From positions 1-17,298 of the forward strand of contig CANQMJ010000043.1 in NCBI GenBank assembly GCA_947624945.1: a DNA stretch of 17,298 nucleotides. Direction: 5' to 3'. Below the pieces are notes generated by a model. That model searched no databases. It was not told where the DNA came from and was given only the letters and a program-made list of their open reading frames with translations. The DNA comes from an uncultured Clostridia bacterium. GTDB lineage: Bacteria; Bacillota; Clostridia; Oscillospirales; CAG-272. The translations under genes were made by a program, and so were the position numbers. Below are positions 5,822 through 13,640 of this stretch, one piece after another (positions within the stretch are counted from its first letter, which is position 1; every line of letters begins with the position of its first letter).

Positions 5822-7962
5822 CTCTGCTCCCTTCTTGCATTCATTCTGGCAATTCTGTCCGTGACAGCCTTCGGCGGGTCGACATGAGGCGCGTCGGGAT
5901 GCAGCAGCCACGTCGCCGCATAGTGTGTGTCCGTGATCTTGAACATCGGCGGCTGACGCTCGAAGTCTATCGCCATCGCGTACTTGTTGCGCGCCGCGAA
6001 CGCGTCGCCCTTAGGCGGGTATATCATGTTCGGAGGTGTGCCGGGGATAGCGGCGAGCTTCTCGTTCGTGTCGAGGTCGGGCATGGACGAGAGCAGCGCC
6101 CACGTATACGGATGCGCGGAATGATAGAATATGTCCTCGCTCGTGCCGTACTCCACTATCTTGCCCGCGTACATGACGGCGACTCTGTCCGCTATGTTCG
6201 CGACGACGCCGAGGTCGTGAGTAATGAATATGACCGACAGCCTGCGCTCTTCCTTGAGCTTGTTTATAAGCTCGAGTATCTGCGACTGTATAGTCACGTC
6301 GAGAGCCGTCGTAGGCTCGTCGCAAATGAGGATGTCGGGGTCGGCGGCGAGCGCTATCGCTATGACGATACGCTGACGCATACCGCCCGAGAACTCGAAC
6401 GGATACTGATTGTATCTCTTGTGTGGCTCGGATATGCCGACCTCCTCCATGAGCTTTATCGCCTTGTGCTTCGCGATCTGACGCGTGACCTTCTTCGTGA
6501 CGCCTGACGCGTTTTCAACGAGATAGTCTATGCAGCGAAGCGCGTCTTTTTCGTAGCTGCGCTCCGCGTTCTCCGCGAGAATTTCATTATAGTGAGCGAC
6601 AAGACGGTCGATCAGATGCTTGACGTTCGATTTTATCAGGTCGAGATTCGTGACAGCCGCTTCCGCAAGCTCAAATCCCGGCTTCTTGCCCTTCGCTATT
6701 ATCGCGTCGTACTTGCGCTTTTCGCGCTCGTACTTGTTCATGATGCGAACGTTCGACTTTGAATCCTTGAAATACTTGTCGATCTCGCTCTTCATGCTCG
6801 ACGGGAACGTGTATATGAGGCTGTCCTTAGACACCGCGAGCGGGTCGATGGTGCTCTTTACTGCCGCCTCGAGCGACTTCAGCGTCTCGTAGCACTCCTT
6901 TTTGTCGAGCGTCTCCCTTGCAAACACAGGCGCCGAGGCTTTCAGCTCCTCTACCGCCTTTTTGATGTTAATTTGGCAACGCTCCTCCGAGTATTTGAGC
7001 GCGCGCGTTGCGTCGGCGATGAACTCGAGCATGAAGTTTTTGTCGAGATACTCCTTCATGAACGCGTCGAGCTCGTCGACACCCATTTCGGGCACGGGCT
7101 GATCAGAGAACGTGAGATAATAGCCGAGGCGGAAGAAGTTCGGCGCCTTTTTGGCGATGGCTTCGCCGAGTATCGCGCGTATCTTCTTCATATCATCGAC
7201 ACACGCCATGTAGTCCTTGCGGGCGAAATTCTTCTTCATGCTGTCCGTGAGCTCGAATATCTCGTCCTTTTTCGACTCCGGCACCACGTATGCGTTTATC
7301 GACTCGCGCGACTGACGGACTATATCGTTTATTCTGTCCGCGGCGTCCTTGCCCACCGAGCCCTTCTCGAACTCGAACGATATCTTGTCGATATCCTCCG
7401 CCGCCTCGCAAGCCGCCTCATGAGCATAATTGTACCCGGACTCGAGCTCGACGTGCTTGAATTCGAACTTGTCGAACGTCTTGCACATCACGCCCGCTTT
7501 TTCCGCGTCCGCTGGCGACTCCGCAGACTGCGCCATCGCCTCGCTCATGTTCTTGAGGTACGCGTTGAACGTCTTTCTGCTCTGACGCTGACGTATCTTT
7601 CCCTTGAGTATCATCGCCTCCGTGAGCTGACGACCGATCTTGACGATCGGGTCGAGGCTCGACATCGGGTCCTGGAATATCATCGCGATCTTGTCGCCGC
7701 GTATCTTGTGGAAGTCCTCCTCCGATATTTTGAGAAGGTCCTGACCGTCGTATATTATCTCGCCCGATTCGACTATGGCGTTGCCCGCCGAAATGCCGAG
7801 TATGGCTCTGCTCGTGACCGATTTGCCCGAGCCGGACTCGCCCACGATAGCGAGCGTTTCGCCCTCCGCGAGCTCAAAGTCGATGCCGCGGACTGCCTGC
7901 ACCTTGCCGTTTGACGTGCGGAAGGAAATGCGCAGATTCCTGACTTGCAGTTTATTCTCCAT
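5818..7962 (-). CDS. oppD: Oligopeptide ABC transporter ATP-binding protein OppD/AmiE type, with very large insertion
   Basis: 714 aa, about twice the usual 330-360. Walker A GESGSGKS (41-48), Q-loop IFQDP (Q97), signature FSGGM (524-528), Walker B ILICDEP (E549), H-loop H582, and the C-terminal tail (KGDAFAARNKYAMAIDFE...THYAATWLLHPDAP) that resembles streptococcal AmiE. All catalytic residues are kept. The Q-loop to signature distance is about 427 residues against roughly 65-70 in ordinary family members, because of an insertion at about 125-490. The ATG at 7962 shares its A with the oppC stop (TGATG), and GAGGAG lies about 10 bases upstream inside oppC. The frame is open for 23 more codons upstream inside oppC, which I reject. 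It should pair with OppF under the OppB-OppC membrane dimer. Confidence 0.95.
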   Translation of the reverse strand: MENKLQVRNLRISFRTSNGKVQAVRGIDFELAEGETLAIVGESGSGKSVTSRAILGISAGNAIVESGEIIYDGQDLLKISEEDFHKIRGDKIAMIFQDPMSSLDPIVKIGRQLTEAMILKGKIRQRQSRKTFNAYLKNMSEAMAQSAESPADAEKAGVMCKTFDKFEFKHVELESGYNYAHEAACEAAEDIDKISFEFEKGSVGKDAADRINDIVRQSRESINAYVVPESKKDEIFELTDSMKKNFARKDYMACVDDMKKIRAILGEAIAKKAPNFFRLGYYLTFSDQPVPEMGVDELDAFMKEYLDKNFMLEFIADATRALKYSEERCQINIKKAVEELKASAPVFARETLDKKECYETLKSLEAAVKSTIDPLAVSKDSLIYTFPSSMKSEIDKYFKDSKSNVRIMNKYEREKRKYDAIIAKGKKPGFELAEAAVTNLDLIKSNVKHLIDRLVAHYNEILAENAERSYEKDALRCIDYLVENASGVTKKVTRQIAKHKAIKLMEEVGISEPHKRYNQYPFEFSGGMRQRIVIAIALAADPDILICDEPTTALDVTIQSQILELINKLKEERRLSVIFITHDLGVVANIADRVAVMYAGKIVEYGTSEDIFYHSAHPYTWALLSSMPDLDTNEKLAAIPGTPPNMIYPPKGDAFAARNKYAMAIDFERQPPMFKITDTHYAATWLLHPDAPHVDPPKAVTDRIARMNARREQR
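6493..7590 (-). other. Inserted ~365-residue domain in the helical subdomain of OppD
   Basis: Residues about 125-490 of OppD, between IGRQLTEAMILKGKIRQRQ and KHKAIKLMEEVGI, which are contiguous helices in ordinary OppD. It is rich in K, E, D and A and appears largely alpha-helical; there is no obvious membrane segment, nucleotide motif or metal site. I do not recognise a known domain. The site falls in the alpha-helical subdomain that faces the coupling helices of the permeases, so the extra mass would sit on the cytoplasmic side near the membrane interface or at the NBD flank. Edges are estimates, good to about ten residues. Confidence 0.85.
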
Positions 7963-9497
7963 CAGTCGTCCACTCCTCTCGTTGACGGGTTGAACGCGTC
8001 GCGCAGACCGTTGCCGAACAGGTTGAAGCATATCATCAGAAGCCCGAGGAATATGCTCGGATAAAGCACCGCGTGCGGCGACGTCGTCACTGCCGCGTTG
8101 CCCTGCGACAGAAGCGTTCCTATTGTCGTGCCCGCGAACGCGCTGAGGTCGACGATGCCGAGGTACGTCATACTCGTCTCGGAGCCGATGACGCCCGGAA
8201 TGACGAGAGCGCAGCTCGTGATTATCGAGCCAATGCCGTTCGGGAATATGTGCTTGAACATCAGACGCTTATCGCTCGCACCGAGCGTGCGCGCGGCGAG
8301 AATGAACTCCTGACCCTTAAAGCGGTAGAACTGACGTCTCGTCAGCGCCGCCATGCCTATCCACCCCGTCAAAACGAACGCAAACAGGAACGACGGCACG
8401 ACGCCCACCCGCTTTGCCAAATGAAGCTGGAACAGCGTCGTCACGACGACGAACGGCACGCCCGACAAAATATCCGATATTCGGTCGAGAAGCATGTCGA
8501 CCCAGCCGCCGTAGTAGCCCTGGAGCGAGCCGTAGATGGCGCCTATCGTCAGGTTGATCGCCGACACGAAGATGGCGAACAGTATCGAAAAGCGCGCGCC
8601 GACGCCGATGCCGCAGAATATATCCTGTCCGACGGCATTGGTGCCCATTATGTAGCTCGGCTCATGACCGTTTTTATAAATGTAGTAGTTGTAATACAGT
8701 ATGCGGCACTGGAGCGCGCCCGACTTCGCAAACGAATAAATGTAGTTGCCGGGGTCGCTCGGTATTCGGATAGAGTTGTACGGTTTGCCCTGCATCTCGG
8801 TCCTCGTCGAGTATACGGGTACGAGATCGCCGTTCTCGTCCGGTATCGCAACTCCGCGGGAGTCGACTCTGTACCACAGATTCGGGTTGTCCGTTATGCC
8901 CTCGATATCCTTCTGCTCGACGTACGGGAATATGACCTGTATGCCCGTCTCGTTCTGCCACTTCTGTAAGTCTTCAAATTCCTTGTACGTCAGCGTGCGG
9001 TAAAGGATACCCATCGCATAGTAGTTGTTGATCTCGATATCGAGCGTCGTTCTTACGACGTCCTTGCCGCGGTGTCTCGTCACAGTCTCATGCTCGCGCA
9101 CGGTGCGTATGATCGGGTCCATGCCCGTCTCCTCCGCGATGCCGCGCCAGTAATAGAGCTGCGCGTCGTTCTGGCTGTTGTACACGCTCGCGCCGTCGAG
9201 TATGCCTATCCCCATCTTTGCAACCGACGGGACGTAAGGCGCATAGTTGAGGTACATCGGGTCCTTGTCCCATATGCTGTACTGCGATATGATCGGGGAG
9301 AGTATGGAAAATACCACGAGCGCGAGCAGTATCCACGCCGCGATGACCGACGACTTGTTTTTACCGAAACGTATCATCGCGTCGGCGAAAAATCCGCGCG
9401 CCTTTGTCTGAAGCTCTTTATCGTGCAGCTTTTCGTTTTCCTGTACGAAACGGAACTTATCAGCCGGGATCTTTTCGTATTCTATTCTTTCTTCCAT
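7962..9497 (-). CDS. oppC: Oligopeptide ABC transporter permease OppC type, with large extracellular insertion
   Basis: 511 aa against about 300 in most OppC/DppC proteins. A cytoplasmic N-tail with IPADKFRFV (seen in Firmicute OppC) leads to the first membrane segment (about 51-71). Then comes an inserted hydrophilic block, after which the family motif MGTNAVGQDIF (284-294) and five more membrane segments follow; the EAA loop, EFILAARTLGAS into FKHIFPN, is at about 397-420 and contacts the ATPases. The insertion lies between the first membrane segment and the MGTN motif, so outside the cell. The ATG at 9497 has AAGGGGG seven bases upstream and is 12 bp after oppB. Frame and motifs are intact. 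Confidence 0.95.
   Translation of the reverse strand: MEERIEYEKIPADKFRFVQENEKLHDKELQTKARGFFADAMIRFGKNKSSVIAAWILLALVVFSILSPIISQYSIWDKDPMYLNYAPYVPSVAKMGIGILDGASVYNSQNDAQLYYWRGIAEETGMDPIIRTVREHETVTRHRGKDVVRTTLDIEINNYYAMGILYRTLTYKEFEDLQKWQNETGIQVIFPYVEQKDIEGITDNPNLWYRVDSRGVAIPDENGDLVPVYSTRTEMQGKPYNSIRIPSDPGNYIYSFAKSGALQCRILYYNYYIYKNGHEPSYIMGTNAVGQDIFCGIGVGARFSILFAIFVSAINLTIGAIYGSLQGYYGGWVDMLLDRISDILSGVPFVVVTTLFQLHLAKRVGVVPSFLFAFVLTGWIGMAALTRRQFYRFKGQEFILAARTLGASDKRLMFKHIFPNGIGSIITSCALVIPGVIGSETSMTYLGIVDLSAFAGTTIGTLLSQGNAAVTTSPHAVLYPSIFLGLLMICFNLFGNGLRDAFNPSTRGVDD
8673..9245 (-). other. Inserted extracytoplasmic domain of OppC
   Basis: Residues about 85-275. Mixed polar sequence rich in Y, N, D and I (for example YNSQNDAQLYYWRG and DPGNYIYSFAKSG) with no membrane helix; it looks like a compact alpha/beta domain. 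A large loop after the first membrane segment is known in streptococcal AmiC, but that is the OppB-type subunit; here the OppB-type subunit is of ordinary size and the OppC-type one carries the domain. It would face the enlarged binding protein OppA. Confidence 0.8.
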
Positions 9498-9509
9498 TGT
9501 AAGACCCCC

Positions 9510-10463
9510 TTATTTCTTCGAGCCCATGCGGATGCGCGGGTCGATGAAGCCGTAGCTGATGTCGACGACAAGACCGGCGGCAAGACCGATCGCCGTATAG
9601 AAGCACGTCGACAGCATGAACACATTGTAGTCGGTGGCGCGTATCGCGTTTATCGTGAGGTTGCCGACGCCCGGTATCGAGAATATGTTCTCGATGATGA
9701 GCGAACCGCCTATGATGCCGATAAACTCGCCGAATATGGCGGGCACGACGACGACGAAGCAGTTGCGGAGCGCGTGGCGCACCGTCGCCTGCGTCTTGGT
9801 CAGTCCCTTAGTGCGCGCGAGCAGCATGAACTCGCTCGTCAAAACCTCCGTCAGCTCGGCTCTCGTCGTGCGGCAGAAGCCCGCGATGACGCCGAACGAC
9901 AGCGCCAAGATCGGCGGCACTATCGACTTGAACATCGCCCAGCTGAAATAGTCCGTGCCGCCCTTCATGACGAACGGGAACCACCTCAGCTTGAAGCAGA
10001 GTATGTACTGTATCAAAAATGCATAAACGAAGCTCGGCACCGATATGACCACCATCGTCAGCGTCGATATCGTATAGTCGACCCACGTATTCTTCTTAAG
10101 TGCCGCGAGCACGCCGAGGGCGATGCCGACGGGGATAGTCCACAGTATGGAGTACAGATTGACTATCATTGACGCCGGGAGCTTTTCAACGAATACGCCC
10201 CACACGTCGCGGCCGATGAACAGCTTTTCGCTCGTGCCCCAGTCCCACTTGGTGACGATACCTTTGATGAATATCCAGAACTGCTCGAGGTACGGCTTAT
10301 TGTAGCCGAGCGCCTCGCGTCTGATCTCGAGGATCGTCGTATGCGGGTCGTTCGGCGCAAGCGCCGGAAGCGGCAGCATTCTGATGAGGACGAATGACAT
10401 GAACGAAATTATCATAAAGACAAAGAACATGTACACTATCCTCTGAAGAGCGTACTTAACCAT
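9510..10463 (-). CDS. oppB: Oligopeptide ABC transporter permease OppB type
   Basis: 317 aa, normal for OppB/DppB. First membrane segment at about 9-29, followed by an external loop and five more segments; the EAA loop (ELTEVLTSEFMLLARTKGL, about 203-221, then HALRN) and the closing GFIDPRIRMG are family hallmarks. The ATG at 10463 has GGAGG seven bases upstream. It pairs with OppC to form the channel. A 168-bp gap with two hairpins separates it from oppA, and 12 bp separate it from oppC. Confidence 0.96.
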   Translation of the reverse strand: MVKYALQRIVYMFFVFMIISFMSFVLIRMLPLPALAPNDPHTTILEIRREALGYNKPYLEQFWIFIKGIVTKWDWGTSEKLFIGRDVWGVFVEKLPASMIVNLYSILWTIPVGIALGVLAALKKNTWVDYTISTLTMVVISVPSFVYAFLIQYILCFKLRWFPFVMKGGTDYFSWAMFKSIVPPILALSFGVIAGFCRTTRAELTEVLTSEFMLLARTKGLTKTQATVRHALRNCFVVVVPAIFGEFIGIIGGSLIIENIFSIPGVGNLTINAIRATDYNVFMLSTCFYTAIGLAAGLVVDISYGFIDPRIRMGSKK

Positions 10464-10483
10464 TTTATTTCCTCCATTCTTTG

Positions 10484-10523
10484 GCTCTCATATGCCTCGC
10501 AGGACTGCGGGACATATGAGCGC
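10484..10523. other. Hairpin in the oppB leader
   Basis: On the minus strand CTCATATG (10494-10487 arm, seen as its complement) pairs with CATATGAG across a second stem CGCAG/CTGCG, giving a nearly continuous hairpin of about 16 bp. It lies just upstream of the oppB ribosome site (10471-10475) and has no U-run, so it is not a terminator; an mRNA-stability or 5'-end protecting role for the processed downstream message is plausible. Confidence 0.55.
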
Positions 10524-10546
10524 TAAACAACGCTTTATAACCTAAA

Positions 10547-10572
10547 CGGGAGGGGGCGTTTGCCCCCTCCCG
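10547..10572 (-). terminator. GC-rich hairpin after oppA (leaky terminator or mRNA stabiliser)
   Basis: A perfect 11-bp stem (10547-10557 with 10562-10572) of CGGGAGGGGGC and its complement, loop of four. On the minus strand the 3' flank is only TTTAGGTTAT, a poor U-run. Such a structure between a binding-protein gene and its permease genes usually lowers downstream expression while protecting the binding-protein message. The rest of the 168-bp gap holds imperfect dyads around 10590-10617 and no convincing promoter. Confidence 0.7.
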
Positions 10573-10631
10573 CGTGATTGCATAGGGAACGGTATATCGT
10601 TACGTAAACTGTTCTATATCGTCCTTACGGC

Positions 10632-13151
10632 TTAATACTGGAGCTGACCGTGCTCAGCGATCTGCTGTTCGCAGTATGCAGCCCATTCCTCATCGTTGTA
10701 GTTGTACTTGAGGTACGCGATGCCGCCGCGACCCATGACTGCGTTGTAGTCCTCGGTCACATAGTAGACCTTCTGGGACAGAAGCATCTTGGAGCCGTTG
10801 TTAGCGAACGGAATGTATGTGAACGTCTGGAGCAGCTTGCCCTCAACGCCTGCGAGGATGTGCATGCGCGTTTCCTGGTCTGCGTCGTTCGTACCGAAGT
10901 TGTACGTCTTGCCGTTTACGGTAGTGTCGTTGCCGGTGACGGCCTCAGCCCAGTCATAAACGCTCATCGTGATCTCCTCACCGTTGATGGTGAGCGTCAG
11001 CATATCCTGCTGCGGATGATACCAGTTAGCAGCGTAGGAGTAGGAATCCCATGTGTAAGCCTGGAGCAGGTTGTAGGGGTCCATAGCGGAGCCGTCCCAA
11101 CCGCAGAGGCAGACGTCGCAGGAACCGGACTTCAGAGCTTCTGCAAACTCGTTGCCCGAGCCGAGAGGCGAGGACAGAACGATGTGTACCTTGCCCTCGA
11201 AAGGCGTGCCCTCGACGGCCTTAACAATGGCGTTGTCCATCCACTCGCTGCGGAGTCTCATCGTATCGGTGATGTTGTCGGAACCGACTGCGTATATTAT
11301 GTTGATCGTCTGGTCGCACTTGCCGTCGTTGTCGGCGTCGGTGATATAGCCGGCGTCAAGAGATTCCTGGAATGCTGCCGCGTAGAGCTCCTTAGCAGCC
11401 TCGGGGTCGTAACCCGTGATGGAGTTGACGGCGTCGTCAAGGCTTGCGAACTGGGATACGTCAACCGAATAGAAGTCGCAGAGCGCCTGCTTTGCAACGT
11501 CGGTGTCGCGGTAGTAAGCTGCGGTATCCGGGTCGTAGATAATGGTCTTGCCGAAGATACCGAAGCCGGGCGTCAGGGACGGGCTCGTCTCGTCGCAGTA
11601 TGCCTGACGGTCGAAGCTGACGGCGAATGCCTTACGGAAGCTCTCGCACGTTATCGTCTGAATATCTTCCTTCGTCTGGTCGAAGCCGTCCGCTGCCTCG
11701 CGCGCGTTCAGACCGTCAATGTTGCCCGTCAGCAGCATGAAGAAGATCTGAGGACCGGGAGTGTCGTAGCAGTAGTCGCTGTTGCGGTACTCGTTCATAT
11801 CCGCTGCCTGCAGACCGTAGGAGATGAGGTCGCCGGAGAGGAACATGTTCTTAGCGGTGGAGTTCTCGGCGAGGACCTGAATCTCGATATCCGTCGTCTG
11901 ATACAGACGGTAGATGTTGCCGTCCTCGGGATCCTTATAAACGTTGTTTACGTTGTCCTTGTAGCCGTACCACTTGTCGTTGCGGCTGAAGTGTGCGAGC
12001 TTGCCCGTCTGATAATCGGTCAGCGAGTACGGACCGTAGGACGGAGAAGTTTCAACGCTCGTCATGTACGAGCTTGCGTACGTGCCGTCAGCCTGCGTGG
12101 TGATGCACTTGTCGTAAACATCGGGCTCAACAAGGACGAGGGAGTCCTGAATTGCGTTATAGAAGAGAGTGAAGCCGCTGCACGAAGCATTGAAGACCTC
12201 GACGAGCGTGTAATCGTCCTTCGCATAGAAGCCGACTACGTCGTCAAAGTTGACGTTGTCCTCGTACACCTTGACAGTACCTGCGTACTGGTTGGTGTAA
12301 CCTGCCTCATAGTAACCCGAAGTGGAGTTCGGTCCGAGGTAGTTGTCCCACAGATACTTGGCGGAGACATAGTCTTCGGGCTGACCTTCCTCGACAGCGG
12401 GGTCGCGTATCTCGGTCTCGCTCGCGATGCTCTCGTACGTCTTGCCCTCGGCAGTCTGGATGCCCCAGAAGCCGCCGATGTCGATCACGACGTCGGCGTC
12501 GGAGCCGCCGTTTGCGATGTAATCGTCATACGTCGTTCCCATGTCGCTGAACGACTGGAAACTCTCGGTGCCCTGGAAGAAGTAATCCTTGGCGCCCACG
12601 ATGCCGTATGTATTCTCATAGACGTCGGTGGAGCGGTAGTTCTGATAATCAGGGTTGAGTATGCGCTTCATACCCTCGACATAGGAATTAGCCGTGATGT
12701 GGTACCCCGTGTCGAAGTAGAGGTCCTTGCGCATTGGAATAGCCCATGCGTAGCCGCTCTCTGCGCCTTCCGGCACCCAGTCGGGATGCTCCTTGGCAAC
12801 TTCCTTCGTTACGTCAACGGGCATGTCAGCCGCCATCGAGGGGATGATAACGTAGCCGTCAAACGGCGTGCGCGTCTCGTCCTCCATCGGATGGAGCTCG
12901 TCGTTGAACGCGAACGTGTAAAAGCTGTCGATGAGGTAGCTCATCATGTCGGAGCTGTTCGCGTCCTCGTAGTCGTGCGGGTTCCAGTTCGATGCAAGAC
13001 CCGACGCCCACGAGGTGTACGTGTACTTTGCGTTCTCGTCAAATGCTGTGATGTCGCTGTCCTTAACGCCTGCCTTGCTGCATCCTGCAAACACTGCGCA
13101 CGTCATGATCAGCGCCAGTATAAGAGCGAGAGCCCTTTTCATTGTGGTCAT
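10632..13151 (-). CDS. oppA: Oligopeptide-binding lipoprotein, extracellular solute-binding family 5, enlarged
   Basis: 839 aa against about 540-660 for most OppA/DppA/AmiA proteins. MTTMKRALALILALIMTCAV then FAGC is a lipoprotein signal with the modified cysteine at C24. Family-5 features include AIPMRKDLYFDTGYHITANSY (about 137-157, split here by the length limit), FRKAFAVSFDRQAYC (505-519) and CLCGWDGSAMDPYNLLQAY (681-699). The C-terminal lobe contains DADNDGKCD (605-613), a DxDxDGxxD loop like those that bind calcium. The ATG at 13151 follows GGAGG by eight bases; another ATG three codons on is possible. Codons lean to GCT, GCA, GGT and AAC compared with neighbours, as expected of an abundant protein. 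First gene of the operon with its own promoter; it captures peptides outside the membrane for OppBC. The peptide class is not predictable. Confidence 0.94.
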   Translation of the reverse strand: MTTMKRALALILALIMTCAVFAGCSKAGVKDSDITAFDENAKYTYTSWASGLASNWNPHDYEDANSSDMMSYLIDSFYTFAFNDELHPMEDETRTPFDGYVIIPSMAADMPVDVTKEVAKEHPDWVPEGAESGYAWAIPMRKDLYFDTGYHITANSYVEGMKRILNPDYQNYRSTDVYENTYGIVGAKDYFFQGTESFQSFSDMGTTYDDYIANGGSDADVVIDIGGFWGIQTAEGKTYESIASETEIRDPAVEEGQPEDYVSAKYLWDNYLGPNSTSGYYEAGYTNQYAGTVKVYEDNVNFDDVVGFYAKDDYTLVEVFNASCSGFTLFYNAIQDSLVLVEPDVYDKCITTQADGTYASSYMTSVETSPSYGPYSLTDYQTGKLAHFSRNDKWYGYKDNVNNVYKDPEDGNIYRLYQTTDIEIQVLAENSTAKNMFLSGDLISYGLQAADMNEYRNSDYCYDTPGPQIFFMLLTGNIDGLNAREAADGFDQTKEDIQTITCESFRKAFAVSFDRQAYCDETSPSLTPGFGIFGKTIIYDPDTAAYYRDTDVAKQALCDFYSVDVSQFASLDDAVNSITGYDPEAAKELYAAAFQESLDAGYITDADNDGKCDQTINIIYAVGSDNITDTMRLRSEWMDNAIVKAVEGTPFEGKVHIVLSSPLGSGNEFAEALKSGSCDVCLCGWDGSAMDPYNLLQAYTWDSYSYAANWYHPQQDMLTLTINGEEITMSVYDWAEAVTGNDTTVNGKTYNFGTNDADQETRMHILAGVEGKLLQTFTYIPFANNGSKMLLSQKVYYVTEDYNAVMGRGGIAYLKYNYNDEEWAAYCEQQIAEHGQLQY

Positions 13152-13246
13152 TATTCATACCTCCAAAAAATTGGCTGCATTTTTGATGTTTGGTTAATTC
13201 ATTTAAGTATATCGGCGCCAAAAGTCTAAAATACAGCTTTAATCGG

Positions 13247-13275
13247 ATTATATCATAATATTTACGATTTTTCAA
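13247..13275 (-). promoter_or_regulatory. SigmaA-type promoter of the opp operon
   Basis: Minus strand: -35 TTGAAA (13275-13270), 17-bp spacer, -10 TATAAT (13252-13247) preceded by TGA, an extended -10. Start expected near 13240, giving a leader of about 88 bases that contains a GGCGCC palindrome and a weak CCAA/TTGG hairpin touching the ribosome site. Confidence 0.88.
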
Positions 13276-13561
13276 GAATTTTTTTACCAAAAACGGCTGT
13301 CCGACGCCTCTTTTTTATGTATAACGTGCATATAATTGTCAAACGGGCGTAAAAATGTAAAAATTGCACGTCCCGCGCCGCGATTTTGCCGCGATTTCGC
13401 CGTGTTCGCCGTGCATACGCGCGCCGTCAAAAATGCATGAGCATTAAGGAAACGAAAAATGAGCCGTATGCGCGGCGCGCGTTCGACGATGTTTTTTCCT
13501 ATATATGTTTATCCGATTTCGTGCCGCTCGCGCGTCAAACAAAAAAATCGCATGCGCGGGG
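13276..13561. other. Non-coding stretch between the divergent opp and LCP promoters
   Basis: About 285 bp with no credible gene. It holds a 7-bp inverted repeat ACGTGCA (13324-13330) and TGCACGT (13365-13371) 34 bp apart, two near-identical adjacent copies of GCCGCGATTT (13377-13397), and a small dyad AATGC/GCATT near 13432-13445. No tRNA, T-box or known riboswitch is recognised. It is far more mixed in composition than the coding DNA. Regulator sites for either promoter could lie here, but nothing identifies one. Confidence 0.5.
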
Positions 13562-13590
13562 TTGAAAAACACGCCGCATTGGTATATAAT
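13562..13590 (+). promoter_or_regulatory. Promoter of the LCP gene
   Basis: -35 TTGAAA (13562-13567), 17-bp spacer, -10 TATAAT (13585-13590). Transcription should begin near 13597, about 44 bases before the ATG at 13641, and may continue into the glycyl-tRNA synthetase gene. Confidence 0.88.
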
Positions 13591-13640
13591 AATCTTCGTA
13601 TACATGCCTGTCATGTAATATTCCCGTAAGGAAAGACCGA

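Noticed and set aside
5822..5911. Extra 30 residues at the OppF N-terminus
   Set aside because: They overlap the oppD coding sequence, show no family similarity, and the ATG at 5821 has both a ribosome site and a typical stop/start overlap.
5980..6030. Loss of the C-terminal iron-sulfur cysteines known from some Dpp/Opp ATPases
   Set aside because: The tail reads KGDAFAARNKYAMAIDFE without the cysteines, but streptococcal AmiE-type tails look the same from memory, so this is a trait of the Firmicute subgroup rather than an anomaly.
10650..13229. An 859-codon open frame antisense to oppA
   Set aside because: It mirrors the oppA frame; the sense strand rarely uses codons whose complements are stops. 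It lacks a family resemblance, a ribosome site and a promoter, while oppA has all of these.
13331..13336. A TATAAT in the intergenic stretch as an extra promoter
   Set aside because: No acceptable -35 box at 16-18 bp on the plus strand and no gene directly downstream.
13377..13397. Two adjacent copies of GCCGCGATTT as a repeat array or replication iterons
   Set aside because: Only two clear copies, followed by degenerate CGCCGTG words; no replication gene nearby.
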